64,000 nt of DNA, from NCBI GenBank assembly GCA_023409535.1, contig JAEYGZ010000027.1, positions 1 through 64,000 on the forward strand. The letters run 5' to 3'. The notes beneath the pieces were generated by a model that was not told the origin of the DNA, did not search any database, and saw nothing but the letters and a program-made list of their open reading frames with translations. Shown piece after piece: positions 36,388 to 44,765 of the stretch. Numbering within the stretch: position 1 is the first letter of the stretch; each line of letters opens with the position of its first letter. The stretch is from Bacillota bacterium (GTDB lineage Bacteria; Bacillota; Clostridia; Lachnospirales; Lachnospiraceae). Both the position numbers and the translations under genes were made by a program.

Positions 36388-36640
36388 GTTCACAGAGAGA
36401 AGACAGAGGATTACCTCAAGCTGAGAGTCTTTACTTAATTAATATTGAAGAGGCCTCTGAGCTGTGGACTGAACAGATAATACTAAGTAAGTTACATCGG
36501 AGTTTCCACCGTTATAAGGAAAGCAGTATCGATTATTATCTGTACTGAATGAGAGCAAAGAGTATTCTTTGAAATTAGGTGGTAACACGGACTAATGTTC
36601 GCCCTAAGTTGATGATGTTATATCAACTTGGGGCTTTTTT
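36388..36640 (+). promoter_or_regulatory. T-box riboswitch upstream of gltX
   Basis: The T-box sequence AGGTGGTAACACGG lies at 36577-36590 within an antiterminator that uses TTCGCCCT. The competing terminator is CCCTAAGTTGAT (36602-36613) with ATCAACTTGGGG (36622-36633) and a T-run. At the 5' end the AGAGA motif and a long Stem I (base TGTTCA/TGAACA) are visible. Candidate glutamate specifier codons on the 3' side of Stem I are GAG at 36459-36461 and GAA at 36471-36473; the fold must decide. Uncharged tRNA would permit read-through into gltX. Confidence 0.85.
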
Positions 36641-36657
36641 ATTGAAAGGAGAGTTAT

Positions 36658-38304
36658 ATGTCAAACAAAGAAATAGCAGATTTACTATTCCCAAATGTCA
36701 CATTAACGCTGGATGATATTGAAAAACTCTATCCTATTAGAAGATTAAATTCTGAGGCAAAAGTTACTCGAATTGGACCGAGTCCAACAGGCTTTATTCA
36801 TTTAGGTAATTTGTATAATGCTATTATAGCCGAAAGATTAGCCCATCAAAGTAATGGGAAGTTCTTTTTAAGGATTGAAGACACAGATAATAAAAGAGAA
36901 GTACAAGGTGCAGTTAAAATTATTATTTCTACTTTGGAGTATTTCGGTATTTATTTTGATGAAGGAGCTGTAATTGAAGGTGATAAAGGAGATTATGGTC
37001 CTTATAGACAACGGCAGCGGAAAAATATATATCAGGTATTTGCCAGATACTTAGTCGAAAGTGGTTTAGCCTATCCATGTTTTTGTAGTGAAACTGAATT
37101 ATCTGTTATTAGAGAAAAGCAAATGGGTTTAAAACAGAATATCGGATATTATGGTGAATGGGCACCTTGCAGAACGCTGAATTTTGAAGTAATTAAGCAA
37201 AGGATTAATTCTAATCAATCATATGTTATTCGGTTTAAATCAGATATTAATAATTATACAAACATCTCTAATATAGATGCTATAAGAGGAGAAATTAACT
37301 TGCCCCCTAATACTGTGGATTTTATATTATTGAAATCTGACGGTATACCGACTTATCATTTTGCGCATGTTGTAGATGACCACTTGATGCGAACAACTCA
37401 TGTTGTACGCGGAGAAGAGTGGTTGTCATCCCTTCCAATGCATATTCAGCTATTTGATGTCTTTCAATGGGAAAAGCCTGTTTATTGTCATACAGCTACA
37501 CTGATGAAAATGGAAGGTAATTCTAAACGTAAACTATCGAAGAGAAAAGACCCGGAACTTGCCTTGGCTTATTATCAAGAAGAAGGATATATTCCGGAAG
37601 TAATGTGGAATTATTTGTTGACTATTTTGAATTCAAACTATGAGGAATGGAGGATGAAAAACTCAGAGAGTACTTATTTTGATTTTCCTTTTACATTAGA
37701 GAAGATGAGTAATTCTGGTGCTCTTTTTGATCTGAACAAAATGAACGATGTCAGTAAAGAGATTTTAAGCCATATGACAGCGGAAGAAATCTTTATTAGA
37801 CTATTAGAATGGACTGACCAATGGAATAATGAGTTTTCGATTATATTAAGAGAGAATAAAAGTCGTGCTATTGGAGCACTTAGTATAGGGCGTAATATTG
37901 ATAAGGTAAGAAAGGATTTAGTGAATTGGAAACAAGCCTGCCAATTTATGAATATGTATTTTGACGAAACCTACAAAATTGAAGACGAGTTTCCAGAAAG
38001 CGTTTCAATTAAAGATAGAAAATTGTTTTTAAAGAAATATTTGGAGAATATCAAATTTTATGAAGATAAAGATATTTGGTTTGATAAAGTGAAAAATATT
38101 ACAGAGCAAATGGGATATGCAACAAATATGAAAGATTATAAAAGTCATCCCGGCAGTTACAAAGGAAGTATAGTTGATTTAACAAATGTTTTAAGAATAG
38201 CAATTACGGGAAGGAAAAATGCTCCTGATATTTGGGAAGTTAGTAATGTTTTAGGAGAAAGATGTATTTTTAAGAGGATTAAAAGTTGTTTGATTTTGAA
38301 ATAG
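36658..38304 (+). CDS. gltX: Glutamate--tRNA ligase
   Basis: Charges tRNA-Glu (and possibly tRNA-Gln, if GatCAB is used). 548 aa, class I. The HIGH-type motif is in GPSPTGFIHLGNLYNA and the KMSKS-type motif is KRKLSKRKDP. It is longer than the usual 480-500 aa, as in some clostridial forms, with a full C-terminal anticodon-binding region. AAGGAG precedes the ATG. The gene is clearly richer in A+T than its neighbours (AAA, ATT, TTA codons), which suggests a different history, perhaps horizontal transfer together with its T-box. Confidence 0.93.
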   Translation: MSNKEIADLLFPNVTLTLDDIEKLYPIRRLNSEAKVTRIGPSPTGFIHLGNLYNAIIAERLAHQSNGKFFLRIEDTDNKREVQGAVKIIISTLEYFGIYFDEGAVIEGDKGDYGPYRQRQRKNIYQVFARYLVESGLAYPCFCSETELSVIREKQMGLKQNIGYYGEWAPCRTLNFEVIKQRINSNQSYVIRFKSDINNYTNISNIDAIRGEINLPPNTVDFILLKSDGIPTYHFAHVVDDHLMRTTHVVRGEEWLSSLPMHIQLFDVFQWEKPVYCHTATLMKMEGNSKRKLSKRKDPELALAYYQEEGYIPEVMWNYLLTILNSNYEEWRMKNSESTYFDFPFTLEKMSNSGALFDLNKMNDVSKEILSHMTAEEIFIRLLEWTDQWNNEFSIILRENKSRAIGALSIGRNIDKVRKDLVNWKQACQFMNMYFDETYKIEDEFPESVSIKDRKLFLKKYLENIKFYEDKDIWFDKVKNITEQMGYATNMKDYKSHPGSYKGSIVDLTNVLRIAITGRKNAPDIWEVSNVLGERCIFKRIKSCLILK

Positions 38305-38389
38305 TATATAATTTAATAAAGTTAATGTGATTTAATTGGTAATAAGGTGATTTTTTAGGCTTTGCACTTGCTATATTCTTATAATCTGT

Positions 38390-38490
38390 TATAATATAGT
38401 TAGAAAAAGCAATCGCCACAGGGTGGTTGACCAGTATAAGATAGTAAAAAACCTTCCTGAACCGACCAAAGTACAGGGAAGGTTTTTTAC
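38390..38490 (+). ncRNA. Putative antitoxin RNA of a type I toxin-antitoxin locus
   Basis: A TATAAT at 38390-38395 (TTGCTA at 38368-38373, 16-bp spacer) should start an RNA of about 85 nt near 38402 that ends at the shared terminator 38446-38488. It is convergent with the toxin mRNA and overlaps its 3' end. Its 5' part, GCAATCG...AGGGTGGTTGACC (38409-38432), is an inverted copy of the toxin leader at 38612-38637. The gene itself probably runs from about 38402; the promoter is included here. Confidence 0.6.
38446..38488. terminator. Bidirectional terminator shared by toxin mRNA and antitoxin RNA
   Basis: AAAAAACCTTCC (38446-38457) pairs with GGAAGGTTTTTT (38477-38488), giving a U-run on both strands. 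Confidence 0.85.
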
Positions 38491-38491
38491 G

Positions 38492-38581
38492 TTAGTGACA
38501 AATCAAATAAATGAATGTCAGTAGAGCTATAATGAACATGCCGAATTGAATAATATCTTTAAAATCGAACTTATTGTTCAT
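38492..38581 (-). CDS. Holin-like type I toxin, 29 aa
   Basis: 29 codons from ATG (38579-38581) to TAA (38492-38494). A short charged head (MNNKFDFKD) leads into one membrane helix, IIQFGMFIIALLTFIYLI, ending CH; the QFGMFIIALLTFIYLI pattern matches the putative holin-like toxin family (TxpA/Fst-like). An ideal GGAGGTGAGG lies a few nt upstream. The mRNA likely starts near 38657 with a 19-nt palindrome. Expression of such peptides damages the membrane unless an antisense RNA blocks them. Family identity is from memory. Confidence 0.75.
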   Translation of the reverse strand: MNNKFDFKDIIQFGMFIIALLTFIYLICH

Positions 38582-38611
38582 AAGCCTCACCTCCACTCTA
38601 TGTAGAATGAA

Positions 38612-38656
38612 GGTCAACCACCCTATACACGATTGCCAGCAGTTATAATAACTGCT
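38612..38656 (-). promoter_or_regulatory. 5' leader structure of the toxin mRNA
   Basis: The palindrome AGCAGTTAT-A-ATAACTGCT (38638-38656) would cap the mRNA with a hairpin. Next to it, 38612-38637 is the inverted copy of the antitoxin RNA start, so both RNAs begin with nearly the same bases. Confidence 0.55.
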
Positions 38657-38663
38657 TATACAA

Positions 38664-38692
38664 ATTATACCAGATTATTAGGCGGAACACAA
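38664..38692 (-). promoter_or_regulatory. Toxin mRNA promoter
   Basis: On the minus strand: TTGTGT (38687-38692), 17-bp spacer, TATAAT (38664-38669). Confidence 0.6.
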
Positions 38693-38909
38693 GTTCGAAA
38701 ACAGATTTTTAAAGATTTTACAGAGTGGCAACAAGTAATTGAAATATAAACCTTAAGCATGATTCATGACTTGAATTTATAGCTATGATTTTTTATTTTA
38801 TTATAGAAAGCCTATAGCCTATTATTTAATTACAGAGGTTATTTTACACTCTCTATTCAAGCTCTCATAGACTGAGCTTCTCACTATTGTATATGATTTA
38901 GATACGTAA

Positions 38910-39551
38910 TTATAGCCATTCCATAATATCAGTTAATTTTTCGATTCGAAATGTCGCCCCTTGTAATTCACTAAGATCCCCATACCCATAAAGGCACCCC
39001 ACCGATTGCAAGTGATGCATTTCTGTTATTTCCATATCATGAAATCTATCACCAATTACTATAAAATCACCTGAATAGCTTGCTTTAATCGTATGAAAAA
39101 TTTCATACTTAGGTATAAATCCAAAATCTTCTGAGCAGTAAAATTCAGAAAAGAACCGGTCGAGTCTAAAATACCTGGTATGTTCAATCATATAAGCATG
39201 TTTGCAGTTACTCAGAAATATCAAGTTATATCCAAGATCTTTCAATTTCTGTAAGACATACTCTGCCTGAGGGTAAAGCTCTGCCATACCCTTATTAACC
39301 AGACTTATCATTTCTCTCCCAATGATAGCACTGCATTTTTGCTTTTCCTCATCAGGCAGCTTGGGCACAAAGCATTTCCACATTTCCTCAGGCGTAAAAC
39401 CCAGCCAATAGGAGATTTCTTTATCTGTGAATTCCTTACATTCAGCAAATCCGTTTTCTACAAGATAAGCATAGGCAGTACGAAACGCCGGGGCATAGAT
39501 TTTTATGCTGTTGTGGAGGGTACCGTCATAATCAAATAATAAATTAACCAT
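38910..39551 (-). CDS. HAD phosphatase in the riboflavin operon
   Basis: 213 aa, class I HAD fold: motif I NLLFDYDGTLHNS (Asp7, Asp9), motif II FLSNC, motif III Lys in FIPKYEIF, and motif IV VIGDRFHDMEI. The ATG at 39551 lies inside the end of ribH (overlap ATGGTTAA), so translation is coupled; the longer frame is ignored. Position suggests it removes phosphate from 5-amino-6-ribitylaminouracil 5'-phosphate, the step done by HAD enzymes such as YcsE or YigB in other bacteria. A phosphoglycolate-phosphatase-like role is the alternative. Confidence 0.8.
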   Translation of the reverse strand: MVNLLFDYDGTLHNSIKIYAPAFRTAYAYLVENGFAECKEFTDKEISYWLGFTPEEMWKCFVPKLPDEEKQKCSAIIGREMISLVNKGMAELYPQAEYVLQKLKDLGYNLIFLSNCKHAYMIEHTRYFRLDRFFSEFYCSEDFGFIPKYEIFHTIKASYSGDFIVIGDRFHDMEITEMHHLQSVGCLYGYGDLSELQGATFRIEKLTDIMEWL

Positions 39552-40017
39552 TATTCTCGATTTCCCTAATAAGATTAACCATTTCAATCGCTCCGACGGC
39601 GCAATCAAAGCCCTTGTTACCTGCTTTGGTTCCGGCACGCTCAATGGCCTGTTCTATATTCTCGGTGGTAAGTACCCCGAACATTACAGGGATGTCGCTG
39701 TTTAAGGATACATTGGCAATCCCTTTTGATACTTCGCTGCAAACATAGTCATAATGGGTAGTGCTCCCGCGGATGACAGCACCCAGGCATAGGATCGCAT
39801 CATATTTATTGCTTTTTGCCATTTTTGAAGCAATCAGAGGAATTTCAAAAGCTCCGGGAACCCAGGCAACTTCAATAAGGTCCTCTTTCACTTCGTGTCT
39901 TACTAACGCATCTACAGCGCCCCCGAGCAGCTTGGAAGTAATAAACTCATTAAATCTTGCAGCAACAATGCCTATTCTAATGTCCTTTGATACCAATTTT
40001 CCTTCATAAGTTTTCAT
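39544..40017 (-). CDS. ribH: 6,7-dimethyl-8-ribityllumazine synthase
   Basis: Condenses 5-amino-6-ribitylaminouracil with dihydroxybutanone phosphate. 157 aa, the icosahedral-capsid-forming family. Motifs: ARFNEFITSKLL, WVPGAFEIPL, CLGAVIRGSTTHYDYVCSEV with the catalytic His, and PVMFGVLTTEN. GGAGA lies before the ATG; 13 nt follow ribBA. Its end overlaps the HAD gene by 8 bp. Confidence 0.96.
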   Translation of the reverse strand: MKTYEGKLVSKDIRIGIVAARFNEFITSKLLGGAVDALVRHEVKEDLIEVAWVPGAFEIPLIASKMAKSNKYDAILCLGAVIRGSTTHYDYVCSEVSKGIANVSLNSDIPVMFGVLTTENIEQAIERAGTKAGNKGFDCAVGAIEMVNLIREIENNG

Positions 40018-40030
40018 GATGATTTCTCCT

Positions 40031-41233
40031 TTATTTTAAATTTAAAAAATGACCCATTTTAGATTGCTTTGTTTTTAGATAGTGTTCATCGTACTCATTT
40101 GCCTCAATTTCTATCGGTACGCGTTCGGTAATTTCAATGCCAAAATCAGAAAGCTGATATACCTTATCGGGATTATTTGTGATTAGCCGCATGGTTTTCA
40201 CTCCTAAATCACGAAGTATTTGGGCACCGATATAATATTCTCTCATATCCTCTTCAAATCCAAGCGCAAGGTTTGCTTCTACGGTATCCATACCTTGACT
40301 TTGAAGCTCATAAGCTTTTAATTTATTCAGAAGACCGATCCCTCTGCCTTCCTGTCGCATATACAGAAGAATACCGCGGCCTTCTTTCTCAATCATATTC
40401 ATAGCCTGAGCCAGCTGCTCGCCGCAATCGCAGCGCGAGGAATGGAATACATCGCCTGTCAGGCATTCGGAATGAACCCGGCATAAAACCCCTTGTCCGT
40501 CATCAATATCACCTTTTACTAAAGCCACATGATGTTCACCGTTTATTTTGTTCCGATAACCATAAGCGCGAAATTTACCATAAGCTGTTGGCAATAAAGG
40601 GCTTGCAACTTGCTCTACCAGAGAATCAAACTTTTTACGGTAATCCTGCAAGGCTTTGATGGTAATAAACTTCATATTCCATTTTTGTGCCAGCCCGATT
40701 AGCTCGGGAGTTCGCATCATGTACCCGTCTTCCCGCATGATTTCGCAACACAGACCACATTCTTTCAGGCCTGCGAGACGCATTAAATCAACGGTTGCTT
40801 CCGTATGGCCGCCGCGCTCCAGAACGCCATTTTTTCTCGCGAGAAGCGGGAACATATGTCCCGGCCGTCGGAAGTCCTCGGGCTTAGCGTTCTCGTCTAC
40901 TGTCTTAAGAGCAGTGATGCTGCGTTCTGCCGCGGAGATACCGGTAGTGGTATCCATATGGTCGATGGAGACGGTAAAAGCCGTTGTATGCTTATCGGTA
41001 TTGCTTGATACCATCTGGGGAAACTGCAGACGGGTGCAGATCTCTTCGCTCATAGGCATGCAGATTAACCCTTTCCCATGCATCGCCATAAAATTAATGT
41101 TTTCTGTCGTGGCATATTCTGCCGCACAGATAAAGTCACCTTCATTTTCACGGTTTTCATCATCTGTAACAAGAATGATTTCCCCTTTTCGCAAAGCCTC
41201 CAGGGCTTCAGGGATTGTGCTGAAATTGAACAT
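40031..41233 (-). CDS. ribBA: Bifunctional DHBP synthase / GTP cyclohydrolase II
   Basis: Makes both riboflavin precursors. 400 aa. N-terminal RibB (1-200): LVTDDENRENEGDFI with the catalytic acidic loop, and GHTEATVDL. C-terminal RibA (205-400): zinc cysteines in HSECLTGDVFHSSRCDCGEQL and RQEGRGIGLLNKL. AGGAGG precedes the start; the gap to ribE is 9 nt. Confidence 0.96.
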   Translation of the reverse strand: MFNFSTIPEALEALRKGEIILVTDDENRENEGDFICAAEYATTENINFMAMHGKGLICMPMSEEICTRLQFPQMVSSNTDKHTTAFTVSIDHMDTTTGISAAERSITALKTVDENAKPEDFRRPGHMFPLLARKNGVLERGGHTEATVDLMRLAGLKECGLCCEIMREDGYMMRTPELIGLAQKWNMKFITIKALQDYRKKFDSLVEQVASPLLPTAYGKFRAYGYRNKINGEHHVALVKGDIDDGQGVLCRVHSECLTGDVFHSSRCDCGEQLAQAMNMIEKEGRGILLYMRQEGRGIGLLNKLKAYELQSQGMDTVEANLALGFEEDMREYYIGAQILRDLGVKTMRLITNNPDKVYQLSDFGIEITERVPIEIEANEYDEHYLKTKQSKMGHFLNLK

Positions 41234-41242
41234 AAAGACCTC

Positions 41243-41872
41243 CTAAAATCCATTTTTGGTTAAAAACTCCTTGGTAATGCTTTTATTGCCCGGTGAGAAT
41301 TTTTCGATATACTTTCCAATGATGTCATTTTCCAGATTTACGATACTGCCTGTATTTTTTTCTGATAGTGTAGTATACTTAGCAGTGTGAGGAATCACTG
41401 ACACAGCAAAGCTGTCATGTGTGATTTTTGCAATGGTAAGGCTGATGCCGTCTATGGCTATGGAGCCTTTTTCAATGATATACTGCATGATTTTCGGGCT
41501 GGTTTTGATGGTATACCAAACTGCAATATCATCTTTTTTGATGGATGTGATCTTGCCGGTACCATCGATATGCCCTGATACAATATGACCGCCAAATCTT
41601 CCGTTTGCAGGCATCGCACGTTCAAGATTAACTCTGCTTCCGAGGTTCAGGCTTCCAAGTGATGATCTGGATAAAGTTTCATTCATCACATCAGCAGAAA
41701 ATGAAGAATTGTTAATGCCGGTTACGGTAAGGCATACACCGTTTGCTGCCACACTGTCACCTGGTTTTAAATCATCCGGTATTTTTCTGCATTCAAGGGT
41801 TATAATTGCAGAGTTAGCGCCCTTTTTCATATTTTTAACAATGCCTACTTCCTCGATTATTCCGGTAAACAT
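41243..41872 (-). CDS. ribE: Riboflavin synthase alpha chain
   Basis: Dismutates two lumazines to riboflavin. 209 aa, two lumazine-binding barrel repeats: MFTGIIEEVG...ANGVCLTVTG and GHIVSGHIDGTG...IDGISLTI. The start overlaps the end of ribD by 16 bp, so translation is coupled. Trimer. Confidence 0.95.
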   Translation of the reverse strand: MFTGIIEEVGIVKNMKKGANSAIITLECRKIPDDLKPGDSVAANGVCLTVTGINNSSFSADVMNETLSRSSLGSLNLGSRVNLERAMPANGRFGGHIVSGHIDGTGKITSIKKDDIAVWYTIKTSPKIMQYIIEKGSIAIDGISLTIAKITHDSFAVSVIPHTAKYTTLSEKNTGSIVNLENDIIGKYIEKFSPGNKSITKEFLTKNGF

Positions 41873-42960
41873 GTATAATCAACATCTCCTTCCATAAGAA
41901 TATCCTCATCAAACCATGTGATTGTTTGGTTTTTCAGAGAAAAGCAGTCATTTACTTCTTGAATACCAATGCCGCCTACAGGTGTTTTTGATTGGCTTCC
42001 TCCAAACAGCTTCGGTGCGATATAAATTTGCACTTTATTTACGATCCTGCTTTGTAAAGCTGAAAAATTCAGGGTGGAGCCTCCTTCTAAAAGGATACTG
42101 TCAATCCCTGTCTTACCAAGCTGCAGCATTAAATGGTTTAAATCGATATGATTACCTTTTCGATTAATCGTATGAATTTCACAGCCCTGAGCAAGGTAGG
42201 GCTTATGCTTTTCTCTATTATCACAAGCGGTAGCAATTATTGTTTTTACTTCTTGCGCGGTGGTAACAATGGTGGATTCGAGCGGTGTGTTTAAATTTGT
42301 GTCACAGATGATACGTGTGGGGTTCCTGCCTCCGGCAATGCGGCAGGTAAGGGCGGGATTGTCAGTAATTACCGTGCCCACACCTACCATAATAGAAGAA
42401 TACCGGCTGCGGGTTTTATGAACATTTTCCCGGGCCCTGGTACCTGTAATCCATTTGGATTTTCCGCTTGCAGTTGCAATTTTTCCGTCCATTGTCATTG
42501 CATATTTCATTACCACATAGGGTGTTTTTGTTTCGACATAATGGAAGAAAACCTCGTTAAGCTCGATACATTGATCCTGTAATATACCCGTGACTACCTC
42601 TGCTCCTGCCTCGCGAAGAAGGGCAGCCCCTTTTCCTGAAACCAGGGGATTTGGGTCCAAACAGCCGATGACCACTCTTCTTATACCATTTTGCAGGATA
42701 GCATCAGTACATGGCGGGGTTTTCCCATGGTGACAGCAAGGCTCCAAGGTAACATACATGGTTGCACTGTTTGGACGTTCGCTGCAGCTGCGGAGGGCAT
42801 TTCGTTCTGCGTGCCATCCGCCGTATATTTCATGCCATCCCTGTCCGATTATTTTTCCTTCCTTTACGATAACTGCTCCCACCAAAGGGTTGGGATTTAC
42901 AAAGCCGATCCCTTTTCTTGCAAGAGTAAGGGCAAGGTTCATATAGTTTTCATCAGTCAT
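41857..42960 (-). CDS. ribD: Bifunctional riboflavin deaminase/reductase
   Basis: Deaminates and then reduces the pyrimidine made from GTP. 367 aa from the ATG at 42960 (GGAGG upstream). Deaminase domain (1-145): GWHAERNAL and TLEPCCHHGKTPPCTDAI zinc site. Reductase domain (146-367): YAMTMDGKIATASGKSKWITG, SILLEGGSTLNFS. First gene after the FMN riboswitch. Confidence 0.95.
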   Translation of the reverse strand: MTDENYMNLALTLARKGIGFVNPNPLVGAVIVKEGKIIGQGWHEIYGGWHAERNALRSCSERPNSATMYVTLEPCCHHGKTPPCTDAILQNGIRRVVIGCLDPNPLVSGKGAALLREAGAEVVTGILQDQCIELNEVFFHYVETKTPYVVMKYAMTMDGKIATASGKSKWITGTRARENVHKTRSRYSSIMVGVGTVITDNPALTCRIAGGRNPTRIICDTNLNTPLESTIVTTAQEVKTIIATACDNREKHKPYLAQGCEIHTINRKGNHIDLNHLMLQLGKTGIDSILLEGGSTLNFSALQSRIVNKVQIYIAPKLFGGSQSKTPVGGIGIQEVNDCFSLKNQTITWFDEDILMEGDVDYTCLPE

Positions 42961-42976
42961 ATGCTTCCTCCATAAA

Positions 42977-43012
42977 TAAAAAACGGCCTTAAACATACAC
43001 GTTCAAGGCCGT
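42977..43012 (-). terminator. Second terminator of the rib leader
   Basis: On the minus strand ACGGCCTTGAAC (43001-43012) pairs with GTTTAAGGCCGT (42983-42994), followed by six T. It ends about 10 nt before the ribD ribosome-binding site. Confidence 0.75.
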
Positions 43013-43040
43013 AACTCACAAGGACTATTCCTTTAGAAAC

Positions 43041-43073
43041 AAAAAACTCTGAAATGAATCAATCATTCCAGAG
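43041..43073 (-). terminator. First terminator of the rib leader
   Basis: On the minus strand CTCTGGAATGA pairs with TTCATTTCAGAG across 43047-43073, then TTTTTT (43041-43046). It directly follows the FMN aptamer and is probably the riboswitch-controlled terminator. Confidence 0.75.
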
Positions 43074-43108
43074 CAACATTCCAAAGAAACACCATTAGAG
43101 GTTTTTAA

Positions 43109-43220
43109 TAATCTTCTTTCATCCAGACTTTACTGTCGGCTTCGGAGTTTCACCGAATCATACCTTGCGGTTCGTGGGCTATACCACCGGTAGGGAATTT
43201 CACCCTGCCCTGAAGATGCA
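43109..43220 (-). promoter_or_regulatory. FMN riboswitch (RFN element)
   Basis: The conserved RFN segments are all present on the minus strand: ATCTTCAGGGCAGGGTGAAA, TTCCCTACCGGTGGT, AGCCCACGA, GATTCGGTGAAACTCCGA, GCCGACAGT and GGATGAAAGAAGAT. FMN binding should favour termination just downstream and switch the rib operon off. Confidence 0.95.
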
Positions 43221-43235
43221 TATTAATTTAATGGC

Positions 43236-43264
43236 ATTATAGCACCCCTTAGCATGACTGTCAA
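43236..43264 (-). promoter_or_regulatory. rib operon promoter
   Basis: Perfect consensus on the minus strand: TTGACA (43259-43264), 17-bp spacer, TATAAT (43236-43241). Transcription starts just before the aptamer. Confidence 0.9.
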
Positions 43265-43361
43265 ATAGGAATTTTTCTTAAATTTTTGCTTAATTGGAGT
43301 ATTGTTAAGACTTTTTAATTCGAGCGTTGTCATAAGAAACCAAGAAACGGAGGCAGTGAAG

Positions 43362-44753
43362 ATGTCAAATAGAAGAGTAGCGGCACAGGATCGTGTTTAT
43401 ATTGCAATCGATTTGAAGTCATTCTATGCCTCCGTTGAGTGTATTGAGAGAGGATTAAATCCGCTGACCACCAACCTTGTGGTAGCTGATCCGGCTCGTA
43501 CGGAGAAAACCATCTGTCTTGCGGTATCTCCCTCCATGAAGATCTATGGCATACCTGGCAGACCCCGGTTATTTGAGGTGCAGCAGAAGCTGAAGGAATT
43601 TAAACAACGTACGGGAAAAGAGGTGGAATATATCATTGCGCCGCCTCGGATGGCATGTTATATCCAGGTATCAGCAGATATTTATGCGACCTATCTGAAG
43701 TACATCAGTCCGGAAGATATTCATGTATACAGCATTGATGAGTGCTTTATGGATGTGACGAATTATCTGAACCTTTATCAGATGTCTGCAAAGGACCTGG
43801 CGATGAAAATGATTCATGATGTACTTCAGGAAACTGGAATTACAGCCACAGCAGGAATCGGAACCAACCTGTATCTGTGTAAGATTGCTATGGATATCGT
43901 TGCAAAGCATGTAGAGGCTGATGCAAGCGGAGTGCGTATTGCTGAACTGGATGAGCTTACTTATCGCAGATTATTGTGGGATCACAAACCGATTACAGAT
44001 TTCTGGAGGATTGGCGGAGGTATTGCAAAGAGACTGGAAGACAGCGGCCTGAATACGATGGGCGATATTGCCAGAACGTCTCTTCACAATGAGGATCTGT
44101 TATATAGAATGCTTGGCATTGATGCGGAGCTGTTGATTGACCACGCCTGGGGGTATGAGCCATGCGGTATGGAAGAAATCAAATCCTATGAACCCAGCAC
44201 CAACAGCATTTCTTCAGGACAAGTTTTACAGCATCCTTATGATTTTAATAAGGCTAGAATTGTTGTGCAGGAAATGACAGAGCTGCTGGTACTTGATCTT
44301 GTGGAGAAGGGACTGGTGACAGATAGTCTGACCTTGACCATTGGATATGACAGGAGCAGCGTCGATGAAGGAAAATACAAGGGCGAGGTTACTTATGACC
44401 GTTATGGAAGGGGCGTCCCAAAATCTGCCCATGGTACTGCGAATCTCGGTACGACAAGCAGCAGCACCAGGAAAATCCTGACAGCAGTTATGGAGCTATA
44501 TGATAGAATTGTATCCAAGGAGCTTATGGCCAGACGGGTGACTCTCTCTGCCAATAATCTTGTGGAAGAGAGATATGAGCAGTATGATTTATTCATAGAT
44601 CCGGCAGAGCAGGCAAAAGAGCGTAAGATGCAGGAAGCCATGCTTAGCATAAAAAAGAAATTTGGAAAGAATGCCATCCTGAAAGGCATAAGTTTAGAAG
44701 AGGGTGCTACCACAATGGAAAGAAACAACCAGATTGGCGGGCACAAAGCATAG
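43362..44753 (+). CDS. Y-family DNA polymerase (UvrX/ImuB-like)
   Basis: 463 aa. The palm carries AIDLKSFYASVECIERG (catalytic Asp) and SIDECFMDVTNYL (Asp-Glu), so it should be active, unlike true ImuB. A helix-hairpin-helix (RIGGGIAKRLEDSGLNTMGDIA) and a little-finger domain follow. It resembles B. subtilis UvrX/YqjW, which are also paired with a YolD protein. ATG at 43362 with GGAGG 8 nt upstream; the longer frame from 43302 is rejected. The next gene starts 12 nt downstream. No clear LexA box was found. Confidence 0.9.
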   Translation: MSNRRVAAQDRVYIAIDLKSFYASVECIERGLNPLTTNLVVADPARTEKTICLAVSPSMKIYGIPGRPRLFEVQQKLKEFKQRTGKEVEYIIAPPRMACYIQVSADIYATYLKYISPEDIHVYSIDECFMDVTNYLNLYQMSAKDLAMKMIHDVLQETGITATAGIGTNLYLCKIAMDIVAKHVEADASGVRIAELDELTYRRLLWDHKPITDFWRIGGGIAKRLEDSGLNTMGDIARTSLHNEDLLYRMLGIDAELLIDHAWGYEPCGMEEIKSYEPSTNSISSGQVLQHPYDFNKARIVVQEMTELLVLDLVEKGLVTDSLTLTIGYDRSSVDEGKYKGEVTYDRYGRGVPKSAHGTANLGTTSSSTRKILTAVMELYDRIVSKELMARRVTLSANNLVEERYEQYDLFIDPAEQAKERKMQEAMLSIKKKFGKNAILKGISLEEGATTMERNNQIGGHKA

Positions 44754-44765
44754 GAGAGAGTTGAT

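Noticed and set aside
43242..43361. LexA box before the Y-family polymerase
   Set aside because: No CGAAC-N4-GTTCG-like site could be found by eye.
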